Source of the DNA: Enoplolaimus lenunculus
Taxonomy: Eukaryota > Nematoda > Enoplea > Enoplida > Thoracostomopsidae
Direction of reading: 5' to 3'
DNA length: 64,000 nt
NCBI GenBank assembly: GCA_030248215.1
Contig: JASANG010001247.1
Coordinates: 236,685 to 300,684 of the forward strand
This document shows positions 11,616 to 24,741 of the stretch, piece after piece. Position 1 is the first letter of the stretch, and each line of letters begins with the position of its first letter. The notes under the pieces are model-generated. The model ran no database searches. It saw only the letters and a program-made list of their open reading frames with translations, and had not been told where the DNA came from. The position numbers and the translations under genes are program-made.

Positions 11616-13128
11616 CAGTGTACCGGAACCGGACCGAAACGGGAACGTGAACAAATTATCGGAAAAGACACCGAAACCGGAAAATAAAAATACACGCCGC
11701 CGAAAAATTTATATTATCTTTTATGCAATATTATTGGTGAAATTACCGTAGTTAGAGGTAAATATTCAGTTTATCTGCTGTATTTCAGATTTTCACAATC
11801 CACGGTAGCGAAATCTACCTTCGATGGTTTATTTTCGGCGATTATCGAGGTTAATTTACTAATTAAAATATCTTAATTCCCTCCGACATATTTTAATACC
11901 ATCCCGTACCCAAATATTTAAATTCCTGCGAGACGACAACGCAAGAACGATTATATTAATATTGACTTTTAGAAAAATCGCGAGAGTTCTTGCGTTTTTG
12001 CCTGTAAGCCATTGTATCAATCATGAATAGCGTATAGCTGGGCCATCTCGAATATTCAGCTTTACACACGTAGCATAGAAACGGCTAATTTACAGAGCAG
12101 AACCGTAGCAGTAGTTGATACATATTGCTATTCATAAGCAAAAAATAGTCTAAAACTTTAAATTACTCTTTTGCAGTCTCGCAGAAAAACGTTCCGCCCT
12201 GATTTTTGCAAGGGTTATAAAAACAATAAAAATTGTCACTACTTATTAATATCGGGATACAGCTTTTCGACAGAATTATATTTACTGTCCGCTTAACAAA
12301 GATAAACGAAGGAGTATTGTTCCTATGACAACTATACGAAGGCACATTGACCAGCAAAACAATTATGGTGATTTGTGTTTTCAAATGATATGAATAATAA
12401 TTATTGCCACATAAGGGTATGTATTTACTCTGAGCAATTCAACACAAACTGAACACGCGAAACAATAAAGCGCAGTCGAAAACCTCAGAAAGACGTGAGA
12501 ACCCTTGCCCGGAGCATCTAATTTTTGTAGCTGAGCAGTGTTGGTAAACGTGCAAGATTTCAGCCGAAATAAAAAGTATTGATATGTACAAAATGTTATA
12601 TTAGTTCAGGAAGTACTGTAAAAAATATAGTTAAATAAAACACCGCAAATCTATAAGCAATGCTTACCCTACAAATCAGTTTCTCACATGATTTTTCCAT
12701 AAACCCGTTCTCACATGATTATTTTCTATATTCCGTGTAAATTATAGTTTCAAGTCAGGATTTAAATCGCTGCCTCATTGGTGCCAGGCGTTTACGGCGA
12801 TCACTCAGGTACAGAAGCTTAACGCTCGAGCCAGAAGAGGGTGCCCTCACGTCTCGTGGAGACATTTGTACTGGCCACACATGTGGTACTTGTTATGCAA
12901 TGCGCATTCAGTGCAAAATTCATGTATACAGTTTGTTCTAAGTTGCTCACAATATGCACTACGTGTAAACGGATAGTACGGTCATATTTAAAGCAGTGTT
13001 CATCTATGATGAGAATTACTTTCGCTATACTAAATACCATGCCAAAATGCGAAAATGCTGAAGCCATTAAAGCGAACATACTGGTGTTTTGATTACATCA
13101 TACAACTATAAATTGAGCAACTTATCAT
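11616..13128. other. Intergenic with repeat fragments
   Basis: The stretch holds a tail fragment of the TTAGGC element at about 12138-12215 (TAGTCTAAAACTTTAAA, AAAACGTTCCGCCCTG) and a weak tRNA-like unit at about 12752-12810. Overlapping opposite-strand frames of 83-86 codons at 12.8-13.1 kb show no known domain. Confidence 0.45.
12752..12810 (-). repeat. Degenerate tRNA-Gly-like SINE fragment
   Basis: Minus-strand CTGAGTGATCGCCGTAAACG and GATTTAAATCC align with the better tRNA-Gly-like unit at 47.46 kb (CTCAGTGGCCATCGTAAACG, GGTTCGAATC). Confidence 0.4.
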
Positions 13129-13315
13129 ATCCACTGGTTGATCCAAAGAGGGTCCAGCAACGCCAACGGTTCCATAACACAGGTCAAAACCAAAATTTAT
13201 TGTTTAGATTTCGTGCTAAAACTGTGTTTGTTCTTGTGTGTGCCCTCGCAAGTCTTTTGCATCATTATATATCGCACAGGCTCTTTCGTCAAAAATTGTT
13301 AAATCCACCACGGTT
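13129..13315. mobile_element. GGATCC-type MITE, copy A
   Basis: The unit begins CCACTGGTTGATCCAAAG and ends GTTAAATCCACCACGG. It aligns with 13709-13895 over its full length of about 187 bp (GGTCCA, GCAGGTC/ACAGGTC, AAACCAAAAT). The copy pair is only 0.4 kb apart and in the same orientation. Confidence 0.65.
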
Positions 13316-13708
13316 TATATCGCCTTCGACGCAATTGGACCATGATAAAATGTTGACAAAATTCGCAAAAACACCACTTTAAAACTGTAAAATTTCGAAC
13401 TACAAAACGGTATCTTATTGTAAGCAAAATTCTGTATCCGCATCTGCAGCATGCTACCAAGGTTCGTATTTGAAAGAATCGTTATGTTTTCTGTTATGTA
13501 CACATCAACAATTTGAAAAATTTTTTTTTAACTCGATTGACACACTGCAATTCATACGTAACAGCTTGTGCCAGTTAATATTTGAAAGTGAAACTCGAAA
13601 TAAATATCATTATACAATTAGCGTTCTATCGTTTCGCTCCACCCATATCAATTGACAAACATAAAAACAAAAAATGAGTTTAACAATGAGCATTAGCGAA
13701 TCTGTAGA

Positions 13709-13895
13709 CCACTGGCGGATCCAAAGGGGTCCACCCATGCGCAGGTCTCACAATAGAGATTGAAACCAAAATCATGGGTTAAAATTTAGTAATAAAATTG
13801 CAATTGGCTTCTTGCTCGGTTCGTTTCAGAACATTTTTCACTATTACAACTCGTACGGCCTCATTATCAAAAAATTCTGGATTCACCGCTGTCAT
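13709..13895. mobile_element. GGATCC-type MITE, copy B
   Basis: Starts CCACTGGCGGATCCAAAG and ends CTGGATTCACCGCTGTCATAG; the two ends are inverted repeats of each other. It is better preserved than copy A. Confidence 0.65.
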
Positions 13896-14786
13896 AGTCT
13901 TGTATTTAGCTGTCTGTCTACCATTTTATTTGCATTGAATTCGCCAACAAACACAAATAAACAGTAAAACTCGCTGCATTGCTTATGATGATGCGGCGGT
14001 TTCCTCTTTGTAATGGTTGAAATGTAAATATTTGGTGTTTAAATTTTGAAAAATATGTTTTAAAATTTAAAAAATTCCGAAAAAATATACACAAAACGAG
14101 CTTAAACTCGAGCAGATGAGCGATATTTCCGGATAAAAATGTCTGCATTGTTCGGTTTCTATAATTGCACTAATAAAACTGGTATTGCATGCGTAACTTA
14201 AAAATGAGCGTTTAATGTTTAAATCTGACAAATAGAAATATTTGTTGCAGAAAATACAAAAGCTTAGATTTAGCGCCCTGACTGCAAATTACCTAAAACA
14301 AAGCACAAAAGTAGAAACGCTCGAAAACTTTTGGTCCGCCTCTGAATTTTCGAGTCGCGTTGGATGAAAACTTGACAGCAGCGATGATCCATGTTTTACG
14401 TGGGTATTCAATGTTGGAAAGTTATACACACACACGTATATATAATATATATATTTATATATATGTATGTATGTATGTAAATATATAAGACTACGACAGT
14501 GCAACGGGGCTTACCGACATGCGTTGCTGCAATACAAAAGTACCAGTGTTTTGGCTAATTATTAAAGGCAACTGAAATAGAATTGTGCAGAAAATTCTAC
14601 CGAAGCTAACGAAAATCAACACGTGAATGCAAAAAAATTAGGCCACGCAGTTTTGGTTGGAGGAGATGGATCATAGGTCCCCCAGTGAAACCCTCTACGG
14701 TACCGTGGTGAACAGTGTATTGACAGAAAGTATTTTAGTACTAATTACTAGCTCTACCTCTCTCCTGTCAAATCACTATCTTCATT
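13896..14786. other. 3' flank of the following minus-strand gene, with microsatellite
   Basis: A (CA)n, (TA)n and (TATG)n stretch lies at about 14430-14490. Nothing else is recognised. No canonical AATAAA was found close to the end of the downstream gene. Confidence 0.4.
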
Positions 14787-17700
14787 TTAAACAATTAATT
14801 TAGGATCAATTTGAATCGGTATCCGAACTGATTGTGACCGAACGGATGGCCTTCTGTCGCTAGTAAAACTATGCCTTCTTCTGCTACTTTCTGACCTACC
14901 GCGTAGTCGTGTACTGCTTGAATAATCTTGAATAACAATTGAACGCTTTCGTCCAGGAATGTGTTTAGTTCGCTCGGAGATGCAGTGACAACTACTAGGC
15001 CGGCTAAATATCTTGCTATGCCCTACTTCAAATCTGGGTTTCCCACCATGCTGTTGTCCGGAAGATATCAAATCTGGGATCTCACTACGTTTCCCAGCTA
15101 CTATTGCACAGCAGCAGGGTCGTCCAGACAAAGTTATCCATTGATCGTCGTTTCTTTGTTGCTGTTCTTCTTCCATAGACTCACGTCGATAGTAGTAATA
15201 TTTTCCATCTGGGCGAGCTTGGGATCCAAGATTACATTGACAAGGTTTGTTGTCGCCGCCAAAATTATCGTAAAATTCAGACGTTTTCCGGTTGATTTCG
15301 TGTTCATGCAAACAGCATGACGTCTTCTGATCTGGCTGGAGTTTCGCTTCTGCTTCATTCGCGCCGCAGCTTTCAAATTTCACCATTCGTTCAGGATCTG
15401 TTTGTGTTGCCGTCGATTCAAGGCTGTTGCCTTTTTGAGGTTCATATGGTGGACGAATTGAGGCACCCTCTGGATCGGTATCTTTCACCTTGGATTGTAT
15501 CGCTTGTTCTGTTGTTTGTAACTTGATGCTAGAAGCAGATTTTGCTGTAGAAAATTTGCTGCTAAATTCAGGTTCGCAAGATATCGCTGTATCTTGTAAT
15601 TTGGATCTTAGCTTGGCATTTGGCAACGTTTCTGGAACCTTGATACACGTTACTGAATGTCCATCGATTTGAAGAACTGTTGTTGTAATTGCATTTTCGT
15701 TTTCTCTCGCCGAATACGCTGTTGTTACTTTTTCTTGAGCATTTTTCACGATTTGATCTTGTATTTGATTGGTCAGCGATATGTATTTGTCAAGCTTTGC
15801 CGAAAGCTCGTCAGTGCTTCTGATAGGCTGGAGTATTTCAATTCTTTTCGGAGATGATGAAATTCCATTGGCTGTTTGAGATTTAGGTGTTAGCTGTATC
15901 GCATTTAATTGGTCTGATGATACTCGTTGATCTGAAAATTCCCCGGAAGCTTCATCTAAATGGCTTCGCCTCAATTGCTTGAATTGTTGCGCAGATTTTC
16001 GGTAATCGTTAGATTTTATCTGTGCTTCACTTTCTGCTGGTTCTTTGTGGTCATTCCATGACAATCCAGTATAGCGCGAACGTTTTCTCGAATCTTTGCT
16101 ATCAGAACCAGACAGATAGTCTGGTTCTTGAGAAATGTCTGTCTTTTGTTTCTCGGTTGATCGTGAGAATTCTTCTGAAGACGTACTTGCCTCAAACGAT
16201 TGTTTTTCTTTAGGTTGTTCAAAAATGACACCAGATCGTTGTAGTACCCGTGGCATTCGTTTAGGTACTCCAAAGCGTTGTTGTTCTGCAATCAGTTTAC
16301 TCTGATCAAACTGTGTGCCTGTGTCACGTAAACGCTCAGTTGTGTACTCACGCCTCAGTGGCGGGATCGGTGGTTTTTTAGCTACCAATTGCGAGAATCT
16401 TTTCGCGCTTCCTGATTGCTGTTTAGAGGCGCGTTTTCGGATTCCAGTTTCCATAGACAATTGTTCTTCTTTGCTGTCTGGACTTGCAGTTTTGCGGCGT
16501 TTACGACAATGACGACGAGATGTTGAACTCGCGGATCTAGTTTTTTTCCGACGTGACTTAGAGGTCGTTCTTGATTTTCTTGTATCGTCACGGTGTCGGC
16601 CCACAATAGTTGGTTCAGTTTTTCCAGATCGAAATTCGCTGGTTTCGCTTGTTGGAGTTAGTGCACTTGATCCGTTGCCTGCACTAGTCTCACTTGATTT
16701 AGACGTGTGGTTTGATTTTGATTTTTCTTTTCTTTTCAATAAATGTAGCGAGTCTTCGTGGACTTTATGACGTTTTCGGTGAGATCTGCCCCGATGCTTG
16801 CGTTTACGATGACTTGAGCTGGTTGGTGAATCGGAATGATGTGCGCGAAAGTGTTTACGATGCTGTGTTTGCAGATCTAGAACAAACATGAAAATAACCA
16901 GATTAGTGTCTTATACGCCGAATGCCATTTTAGTATTTAATCTTAATACAAGACTTTGGTTTTGATTTCTGTTGGGGGCCTGGGCCGGTTTCCCTTTTGG
17001 ATCGCCAGCGAAACAGGCAGTAAAAATACTGCAAACGGACGGCAATCACACGAAAGTGAAACGGTAACCCCTTCTAATTTGAATAGTTAACACTTTCCTA
17101 CATGAATGTTTTTAACTTCGGTTGCACGCCAGATTTGATCCACGACTCTCGAATATCAGGTATTTGCTTCACTGCTGGACTATAAGAACTTAACACCGGG
17201 ACCTAAGAGGCTTGTACTTAAAGTCTTCGGAAAATTTTATACTACAAATAAAAACATGCCGAAACTTTAGCAAAGTGTATTTGTTGAACGAACGAGGCAA
17301 CTACTTTATTGTGTCTAATCGAATACTTAGTTTAGAGTTGGGTTGCGCGATATTTTGCTGTCCGCACACCGCCGCTTGTCACTACACACCACCACTCTCC
17401 GCCGCGTATTTTGTAAAATTTATCAAACATGGTGAGCATAGCTAAGCCTTTCCCAAAGCGTTTGCCAAAGCATGTACCTAAGCTGAAGCCTAGCCTACGC
17501 CTTAATCTTAAATGCGTGGACATGCAAGATCGCTAGAGGTATTGCAACAATAAGTGTCCTCGGATAAAACAAAAAGGGGTGAACATTTTCTGTACAACCC
17601 GACGTAATTGTAACGTGAGACTTATGGTTGTGCTATACTTTTGAGTGCCGCACGCCTCCGTCCGCCATTGACCACCGCGGCAAGTCAATGGACACCGCCG

Positions 17701-18286
17701 CTCGAAGACGCCCCCGCTGCGCGTTGCAAATAAAGGAAAATTTTTGTTTTATAAAACTTCTTATTCGACATGACGTGCGGTTGCGTACGGCTACGTCCGG
17801 CTAAACTGGTCGAGTCAAATGGTCCACAAATATAGTGAACATGTAGATGCTGAAATCAAACAGGAACAATTCCTTGTCCGCCTATTATTAACGCTGACCA
17901 AACCTACCAGTTCTTTTATCACGGCCGTGCCATTCCAATGATCGATGCTTTCTTTTCAATCTCCGCTCTTTTCTTCCGCTTGCTACGCTTGACTGCGGAC
18001 TCCAAGATTTTTTGTCGCCCAGACGTCTAGACTTTTTGCTAGCGATATCCGCTGCCATGTCTGGACTTCGTTTGCTTTTCAACTTCGGTGAACCTTTTGG
18101 ACTAATTTCAAGATCAGGTTCGCCCAGCAGAATATCAGGCTGAGGTCTGAGTTGATCAGCGGTCGACAATTGTTGACGTTTTGGTGTTTTTCGACGTCTT
18201 GGGCAGCATCCAAACATTACGGTTTTCTGACGTTTCAAAGGAGGCCCTGACGAAAGTTGTTTGCTCGCGATGGATTGTTTCATAAT
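14787..18286 (-). CDS. Very basic Arg/Ser/Lys-rich protein, probably nuclear (two coding exons)
   Basis: The model joins 18283-17908 to 16876-14787 and gives 821 residues. The donor is ACTG|GTAGGT at 17907 and the acceptor TTGTTCTAG at 16877; together they rebuild GAT (Asp) in phase, with an intron of 1,031 bp. A clean TTTCAG acceptor sits three bases before the ATG at 18283. At least one 5' untranslated exon is therefore likely upstream, and a strong GTGAGT donor at 18378 would give a 91-bp intron. The N-terminal 250 residues have many Lys/Arg/Ser/His clusters (RKRKHRGRSHRKRHK, KSRRKKTRS), like SR-type or other nuclear proteins. The middle is acidic/Gln/Ser-rich. The C-terminal third has several cysteine pairs (TSCCLHEHE, PCQC, PCCCAI, SCHC), then a final Arg/Ser-rich segment. 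No RNA-recognition motif or enzyme domain is visible. Nuclear location is inferred from composition; function is unknown. Frames on the opposite strand are shadows. Confidence 0.7.
16877..17907 (-). other. Intron of the Arg/Ser-rich gene, with TTAGGC-like and GC-rich repeats
   Basis: Contains degenerate CCTAAGC-type hexamers at about 17440-17515. A GC-rich near-palindrome at about 17665-17691 has arms reading CCATTGAC and GTCAATGG around CCGCGG. Confidence 0.6.
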
Positions 18287-18378
18287 CTGAAATAGTTAAA
18301 ATGACTTATTTTGGACCGAATCTAGTATTAGAAAACTAACGCCAATGGTTAAAGGATCCAGAATGTAGCTCAACTCAC

Positions 18379-20582
18379 TGGAAAAATTGTAACACGTGGG
18401 TAAAAAACGATCTTTCCTTGCGCAAAATTTTGAAAATTGATTCACAAAACATAGACCCTTGTGCGCATTGTTGTTCTAGGGTTTCAGTTACCAGGGCTTG
18501 ACATATTTCACTCGATTCAAATTTCACTGGAGCTGTAACGGAAAAAAGCCGTAGCAATCTTTTGAAAATGCTTTAAAGACTAAAGGTGCGGTTTAAAATG
18601 CCCTGGTCCGGCAGTAACTCTTCGTTTGTTCCGGTTATGCTCGCTGCTAAAAAAGTTTGGCACATTTTTGTTAGGGTCGAAAATTAATAGAAATCAAAAA
18701 AATGGCTGTTTTGCAAGAATTTTGGTATTTTCGTATTCACCTGAATATATTGGATCAAAAAATATCAATTTCGAAATTTTTATGTAGACAAATTTGTTTT
18801 CAATTTTTTCATTTTATAAGAGGTCCCTTTATAATAAAATACAAACAAATGACATACTGTTCGACATCGCTTGACGAGACAAGCAAATGGTGCAATTTTT
18901 TCACAATCAACTCACCCTGTGCAAATACCGTCACTACAATTGTAAATTTCCGTTATCTTTATTTATGTACCTAAGCGTTGTTTTACTTTAAACCTTTCAC
19001 GGGGCTACCGTCGCCATAAATTCCCCTCTTTTCTAAAGAGTACTCCCCGCACTAAGCAACTCACAAAAAATTTTAGAAATGATCCGCCACACCGTTCTGG
19101 ACACGAAAATACCACAATTTTTGAAAAATGCATATTTTGATTATTTTTTGTTGTCCTCTTGGGTAGAAAATAAACGCGCTTAGCGTTATCTGATTCAGAG
19201 CGCGGGGAATTCAAGCCACTTTTAAGAAAGGGCCAGATTCTGTTTGTCGAAATTATTAAATGCGTTTTTCTAAAATATTCATAGGTCTGAATACTGATGT
19301 ATCTACAAGGTTAAACAATTTGATTGGGTAAAAACACACCTCCACCGGTGAATCTGTAATTTGATCTAAGCCTGATACCAAGCCTACGCCTAAACCTGTG
19401 GAGAGAAAGTGTACAAGATCCCGAATCCGGTTTACCTTGTGATCATAAATATGTGACTGTGGTTGACGTTGTAAATGTTGATTTTATGTCAGCAAAAATC
19501 TCAACTCTCATGGCTTAGTTTTACAAGTTCAAACGAGTGATTTAAGTTAAGTTTTTAAAACAAACAAATCAAACAAGAAATGAAATTCTAATATGGAAAA
19601 CGCTCAGACATGTATTGGTATATAAGCATGTGTGATTTTAAAATTCGTGCCCACAATGGGCAACTTCTCGCTACCTGCAGACATTAGTTAACCATTTTTA
19701 ATCAAGTAAATCGTTTCTTTTTTACAGAAAGTTTCTCGAATATAAGGAATTCAGTCAATCTTGCTGTCCGCAAGAGTGTTTCAGAAGAATTAATAGTTAA
19801 GACGATTTTGGACACTGGACACTAATGTTCCTTTAAATACTTTTCCAAAATATATCAAACGACAGGGAACGTCTACTTTTTTCATTTTAACAGGAATTGT
19901 CACAAACATGTCAACAGAAATGTTTGGAGTACAAGACAAATTGCATCGAAACCAGGTGCAGTTTATATGCTCTTAGCTACAATGATGTTGTACAGGCAAG
20001 AATGTTTTGATTCTCTAATCACCGATTGGCAAACAATACTTATAACGGTCAGGCCCGTAGACAGCTCACTTTGCTAAAAAAATTTTCAAGAGGGGCATTC
20101 AAGAGTTTTTAATGACTTGCATGCAAGAATGAAAATTTTCCAGGGGGATGCAAAATTTTTTCCGGGGGAACGGTGATAGTTGTAATGTGCAATATTGTCC
20201 TGTGTTACCTTTTTTACTTAATGGTTTATTTTGAACGTTACGAATATAGAGTTTTTAAACTTAAATCAAGCGAGTACCAACAACGCGCTATTAAATTACG
20301 CAATTTTATTGAGCGCAGGACGAAAAATGAGGGCACGTAAAGACGGATAACGGGTAAACAAATTTTTCTTGGTACTGAAGGTATATAGGAGAAAATAGCC
20401 AAGTTTGTATTTTCAAGCATGTGTCCTATATTTATAGAACTTGCCAATTTTGCAAATTAATGACGTGTAACTTGTTCACAATAAAATAAAAAAATCTGTT
20501 AACGTAATAAGTTTCCCCACATTTCCCTTTTATGTACTATGAACTAAATATATATAATTGTCCAAATTGAATATTTTAAATT
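18379..20582. other. Intergenic, mostly featureless
   Basis: There is a short TTAGGC-like fragment at about 19365-19400 and a copy of the GGGCCT/AAAATTTTT repeat family at about 20050-20180. A plus-strand 70-base frame after a TTTTTTACAG acceptor at about 19730 ends in a stop and has no in-phase partner. No supportable gene. Confidence 0.35.
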
Positions 20583-20772
20583 TTAGGTTTCAAAGAGTAT
20601 CGATGTTGGTCGAGGTCTGGCATGTTTTTGCTTCATATTGGTCTCCTAATTAAAATGCCTGAAACTAATGTTTCAAATATTTTGAAGACACTATCTGTCA
20701 GCATAGACCCTGACGGTGTGAGTACGCAAAGGTATTCATGTGGCAAGCTTAACCGTTTCTGACAGACCCATA
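20583..20772 (+). mobile_element. Fragment resembling an integrase-like transposase (fossil)
   Basis: A plus-strand stretch of about 57 codons contains a segment ending SIDPDGVSTQR. It resembles the region of invertebrate integrase-core transposases in which a helical segment is followed by a DPxGV-R-rich motif just before the catalytic core. The core itself is not seen. It is an old, broken remnant; the family assignment is from memory of the motif and is weak. Confidence 0.25.
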
Positions 20773-21589
20773 ATTTATTAGGTGTGTCTGAAACAGCGTA
20801 TGATTGCCAAATGAAAACAGTTTTTATATTTCGGTCACTAAATACATTTGAAAACGTTTTAGAAATTTAAAAAACTAACATTTATTTTTTGTTTTTTATT
20901 TGTTAAAACACCAAGCATAAACCTTCAGACGCCTCGAACAGATTTCAATCGTGTAAAAATGTAAAAACTGATGCCTGTGAAGAAAATTGGGACTCGACTG
21001 ACTTTAATACTAATGGACTGTGAAAACCACAACCCAAATTCTTCTGCAGTGATATGAATGAATATGCTATAAATATACCGATTTCTTGACTGAATGCATC
21101 TAGAAATGCATGGTAAACTAACAATCAATTCCTGTAAACCAGAAAATACTAACTATAAATCTCATACTCTAACTGAATGTCTCCGACGCAATCATCGGTC
21201 ATATCATTGCTTGTCCAGAAACGATGTGATTTGCATAACCTTTACTCTTAATGTTCGTTATTTATGACAACACCATTTCCAAAGAAAACTCTCTTTGAAG
21301 CCGAGTAATTGCATGACTTGTGATTTTGAGGCCAAAAGGGTTCCACTTATCTTGTCTGCCGTAGTTTTTGTGACGTAGTTATTTGTGATCAACTAAACAC
21401 TTGTTTCGAGTGTCAATCAACGTAAATACCAAACAATTTGAAAGTGCGTAAAATGGGTTTTCTATTTAGAATCTTTTTGAGTAAAAACCAAATAAGCGGT
21501 ACTTAATGTGTTTACTCTTATAGTCTGGACCATTCATTTCAAACGACCGTGGTATCTACCGTCGTGTACACAATCAATGGGTCCATGTT

Positions 21590-21885
21590 AACTGTAACGT
21601 CCTGCCCACAGGAAATGTTCAATGCTTCCAGTGTCGCAGTTTAATTGTGTCCCAGATACCAGTGTCGCAGTTTCCTACATTCCTAGTGTTCCATATGTGT
21701 CGGTTCCCAGTGTTCCATATGTGTCCGTTACCAGTGATCCAGTTCCCTGGGTACTAGTCAACAGTGTCTAGGGTCCCAGTCTCCCAGTCTCAGTGTTCCC
21801 GTTTCCCACAGCCTCATAGTATATCAGAGTCCCAGATTCCCAGTTTCTCACTATGTCAGTGTGTAGCGTCCCAGTGTAAATATTA
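21590..21885 (+). repeat. Degenerate minisatellite of CCCAGTGTTCC-type units
   Basis: Words such as CCAGTGTCGCAGTTT, CCCAGTGTTCCATATGTGTC and GTCCCAGTCTCCCAGTCTC recur every 10-30 bases over about 290 bp. Base composition changes sharply at both edges. Confidence 0.8.
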
Positions 21886-24112
21886 GGATCAGTTTTAGAA
21901 TATAACAAAGCAAGGCGGATTCCATGAATCAATTCTGGTCCATCCTGTTCAGCAGTAGGTCGTTTATAAATGTTCCTTTACTCAAATCATAAATTATCCA
22001 AGGACGGAATGAAAGGTGGGTGGTGATCTCGGGATTGATCTTCCCTACCAGACCCCAATCGAAATTAAGGGTTTTTGGCAATTGATTTCAAAAATTCGCA
22101 TCTGAGTTTTCGCTCGCGAGTTTTATCAGATTTTCCGCTATTTTTGACTCTTACTTAAGCATTTGGTGTAGGTACGTCCAGCGTTTTGCTCGCTTCGCTC
22201 GTAAAACATAATTGTACGTAGGACAGAATGGGCCGACCACTGTAGGCGTTGGATTAACAAGGTCAACTTTGAAAACTCCACAGGAACCAAAAGTTAAGTT
22301 TTTAACAAGTTTAAATGTAAAACATGCGCTCGCAGCTCGTTCGCGAATTTTTGATATTGGTTCCAATGCGGCGTATTCATGGACAAGGTCAACACCACAT
22401 ATGATGGTACAACGAAACTATTAAGTAGCTAATTGTCCCGCAGTCTGGATTTCGGGAGATGTCCAAAATCAATTTTAAACACTACATTTGATCCAAACGA
22501 AAAGTTTGTTCCGAATGTGTCTGGGTTTTCGTTCGCTTCGCTCGCTTAACTTTCCTTACTACGCATGGGTTCAAAACAATTTCCGGTTAATAGGTACCAT
22601 GTTTACCCAAAAGCCGCATTTTGTGCTTACTGTTCAGGCCCAGCTGTCGAAGCAACAATTTTACAGTTTTTCCGGTTTTTTTTCGTACCGTGATAAAATG
22701 TCTTATAATAGGATCTCATTTTGCAAGTCACATGGGTGGCCCTGGATACCCTAGAGACAGCACTGACATATATCAAAAATCCAACCTCGGATCCTCCCTG
22801 CCAGAACATCCTAGATCCGTCGCTGAAATTATCGTTCAGAAATACAACTTTTTGTTCCACTTAAAAATACAGCTGCTCTTCACGAAATATTTTCAACATC
22901 TTTATTTAAAATCGGATTTCTAATGAACTTAACGAAGATTGTTTATATCAAATGAACTACGTTGCGTATTTGACATGGACGGTAGCCAGTATTTTGGTTC
23001 GGTAGGCTATAATTTCATAAAAAAATTCATGATTTCTCAAACAAACAGGAAATTGTTCTAAATTCCCAAAAAAAAATTTTCGCATCTCTGTAGAAATTTT
23101 AAAATTGAATATATCCTCGCTATCCTCGTCTTGTGAACGTACCAGGGTTTTGATCACTGTTTTATTTCGGTCACGAAAATGGACTCTATTGCAAACAATT
23201 TAGTTTTAATACCAAATGCGTTTTTTGAGCCGCTGTATTTTCAATTTTACTATTTGAAAGTTCTGGTTAAACGCTTGCTAAATTTTCGTTTTTATGAAGT
23301 CTGCATTATATACTTGAATGGTCGCTGAGATTTGTCGAACCAGGTACGTATGTACGTATGGTTTTTGTTTTGGAAAACAGTTGAAACAATTAATTTCAAT
23401 GGAACAACTGTACAAAGGCTTAGATAAACTATGTGTTTAATTAATGTATAACTCCTAGTCAATATCAATCCTTGTCTTCTGCTAAATGACCTCGAGTTAG
23501 ACCAGTGCTGCAACAACTTTTACGAGTCGGTTCTAACAGCATCTAAAGGTTACTTTACTAAATTATGTTTACGTTACCGCTGGAACGCACACCATGCGTA
23601 TTTTAGGCATCATTTCTGCATGGAACAAATACGTTTCTTTTATAACTTTTTTGTATATGATTTACAGATGGGCATTAATGTACAATTCACCGAGTTTTAT
23701 TTTTTGCAAATTTTTCAAGCTGTTAAAATGTATTCGAAACTTGCCAGAACCTTGATGTGATACACATGTTTTGGGATGTTGACATTACAAATTTAACCAC
23801 CATTTTGACCAGTAAACCTTAACGCTTTATTTCTTTTCGAACTGGTTGATGTTAGCAGTTTTGTTAGTTCTTTTCGGTTATTCCCAAGCCAATGTTTGAC
23901 CACAAAAGGTTAGATTTTGAATCTTTTTGCATATTTGAGGTTATCATGACCTCCCCTGATCATTCCACGCCTAAATTTGAATTTTTGAAAAATTCGATTC
24001 TTTAATTTCCCGAGGTAACCCCAATTTGGCACCCAAAAAATTATCAAAAAATTGCTCGGATTATGGATGCAGCTGGAGGTTCTGCGTAGAATGGTGTCAG
24101 TTTTTCTTTTTC
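21886..24112. other. Intergenic with repeat fragments
   Basis: Two segments contain the palindromic word GCTCGCTTCGCTCG (22188 and 22530), which also occurs near 8.7 kb and, in variant form, at 47.6 kb. Terminal pieces of GGATCC-ended elements lie at about 22730-22835 (CCTGGATACC, CTAGATCCGTCGCTG). No gene recognised. Confidence 0.4.
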
Positions 24113-24241
24113 ACAATTAGACGTATTGATGCAAACGAGTTATGGTCAAATAAAATGATTCGGAACTGTTCCAAAACATTGGAAGCGCACCAAATCAGTT
24201 TTTGACCATAACTCGTTAGCCAGACGTCTAATTGTGGAAAA
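24113..24241. repeat. Inverted repeat with about 38-bp arms
   Basis: The left arm reads CACAATTAGACGT then AACGAGTTATGGTCAAA. The right arm is its inverse (TTTGACCATAACTCGTT then ACGTCTAATTGTG), with about 50 bp between. The GAGTTATGGTCAA word also occurs in the 42-kb satellite, hinting at shared ancestry. Confidence 0.75.
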
Positions 24242-24741
24242 TTAAACATCATTCAGTTCAGCTCCGTAAGCTTCGTCGAACTATTGACCTTTTAGACCTT
24301 AAAAAATCCAAAATTTTAAAAAATTCAAGTTTGAGTATGTAATAGTCAGGACAAGTCTTGAGAACCGCAAATAGACAAAAAATTTCAAAATCCTACCATT
24401 TTTGGGCAAACGCCGGCTGGAGGGATAACCGAAAATATCTATTTTTTTCGGCTATGTTTATAAATGTGAATCTGTTCTTTAATAAAGCTACATTAATGTT
24501 ATTTTAGTGGCGCTGAAAGTATTTTTCACTTTTGCAATATTTAATTTCGACGTCTTCCGAAGCCACATTTTAATCATGCTAGAATTTTAGTTCAGAGAAA
24601 CCTGTAAACTTGTTATTGCTTTTGTAGCAAAACAATTTTTTGGTCAAATATTATCTTATATGTTAGTGGTAAATTTTGATATTAAAATATTAACACAAAC
24701 CGACTGTTAGACGAATTTTCAAATAACCTACTTCTTATTCG

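Noticed and set aside
12819-13092. Overlapping 83- and 86-codon frames on opposite strands
   Set aside because: Opposite-strand overlap, no domain and nearby repeat fragments make a gene unlikely.
14961-15320. 119-codon plus-strand frame
   Set aside because: It lies wholly antisense to the spliced Arg/Ser-rich gene, has no domain, and is explained as a shadow of the real frame.
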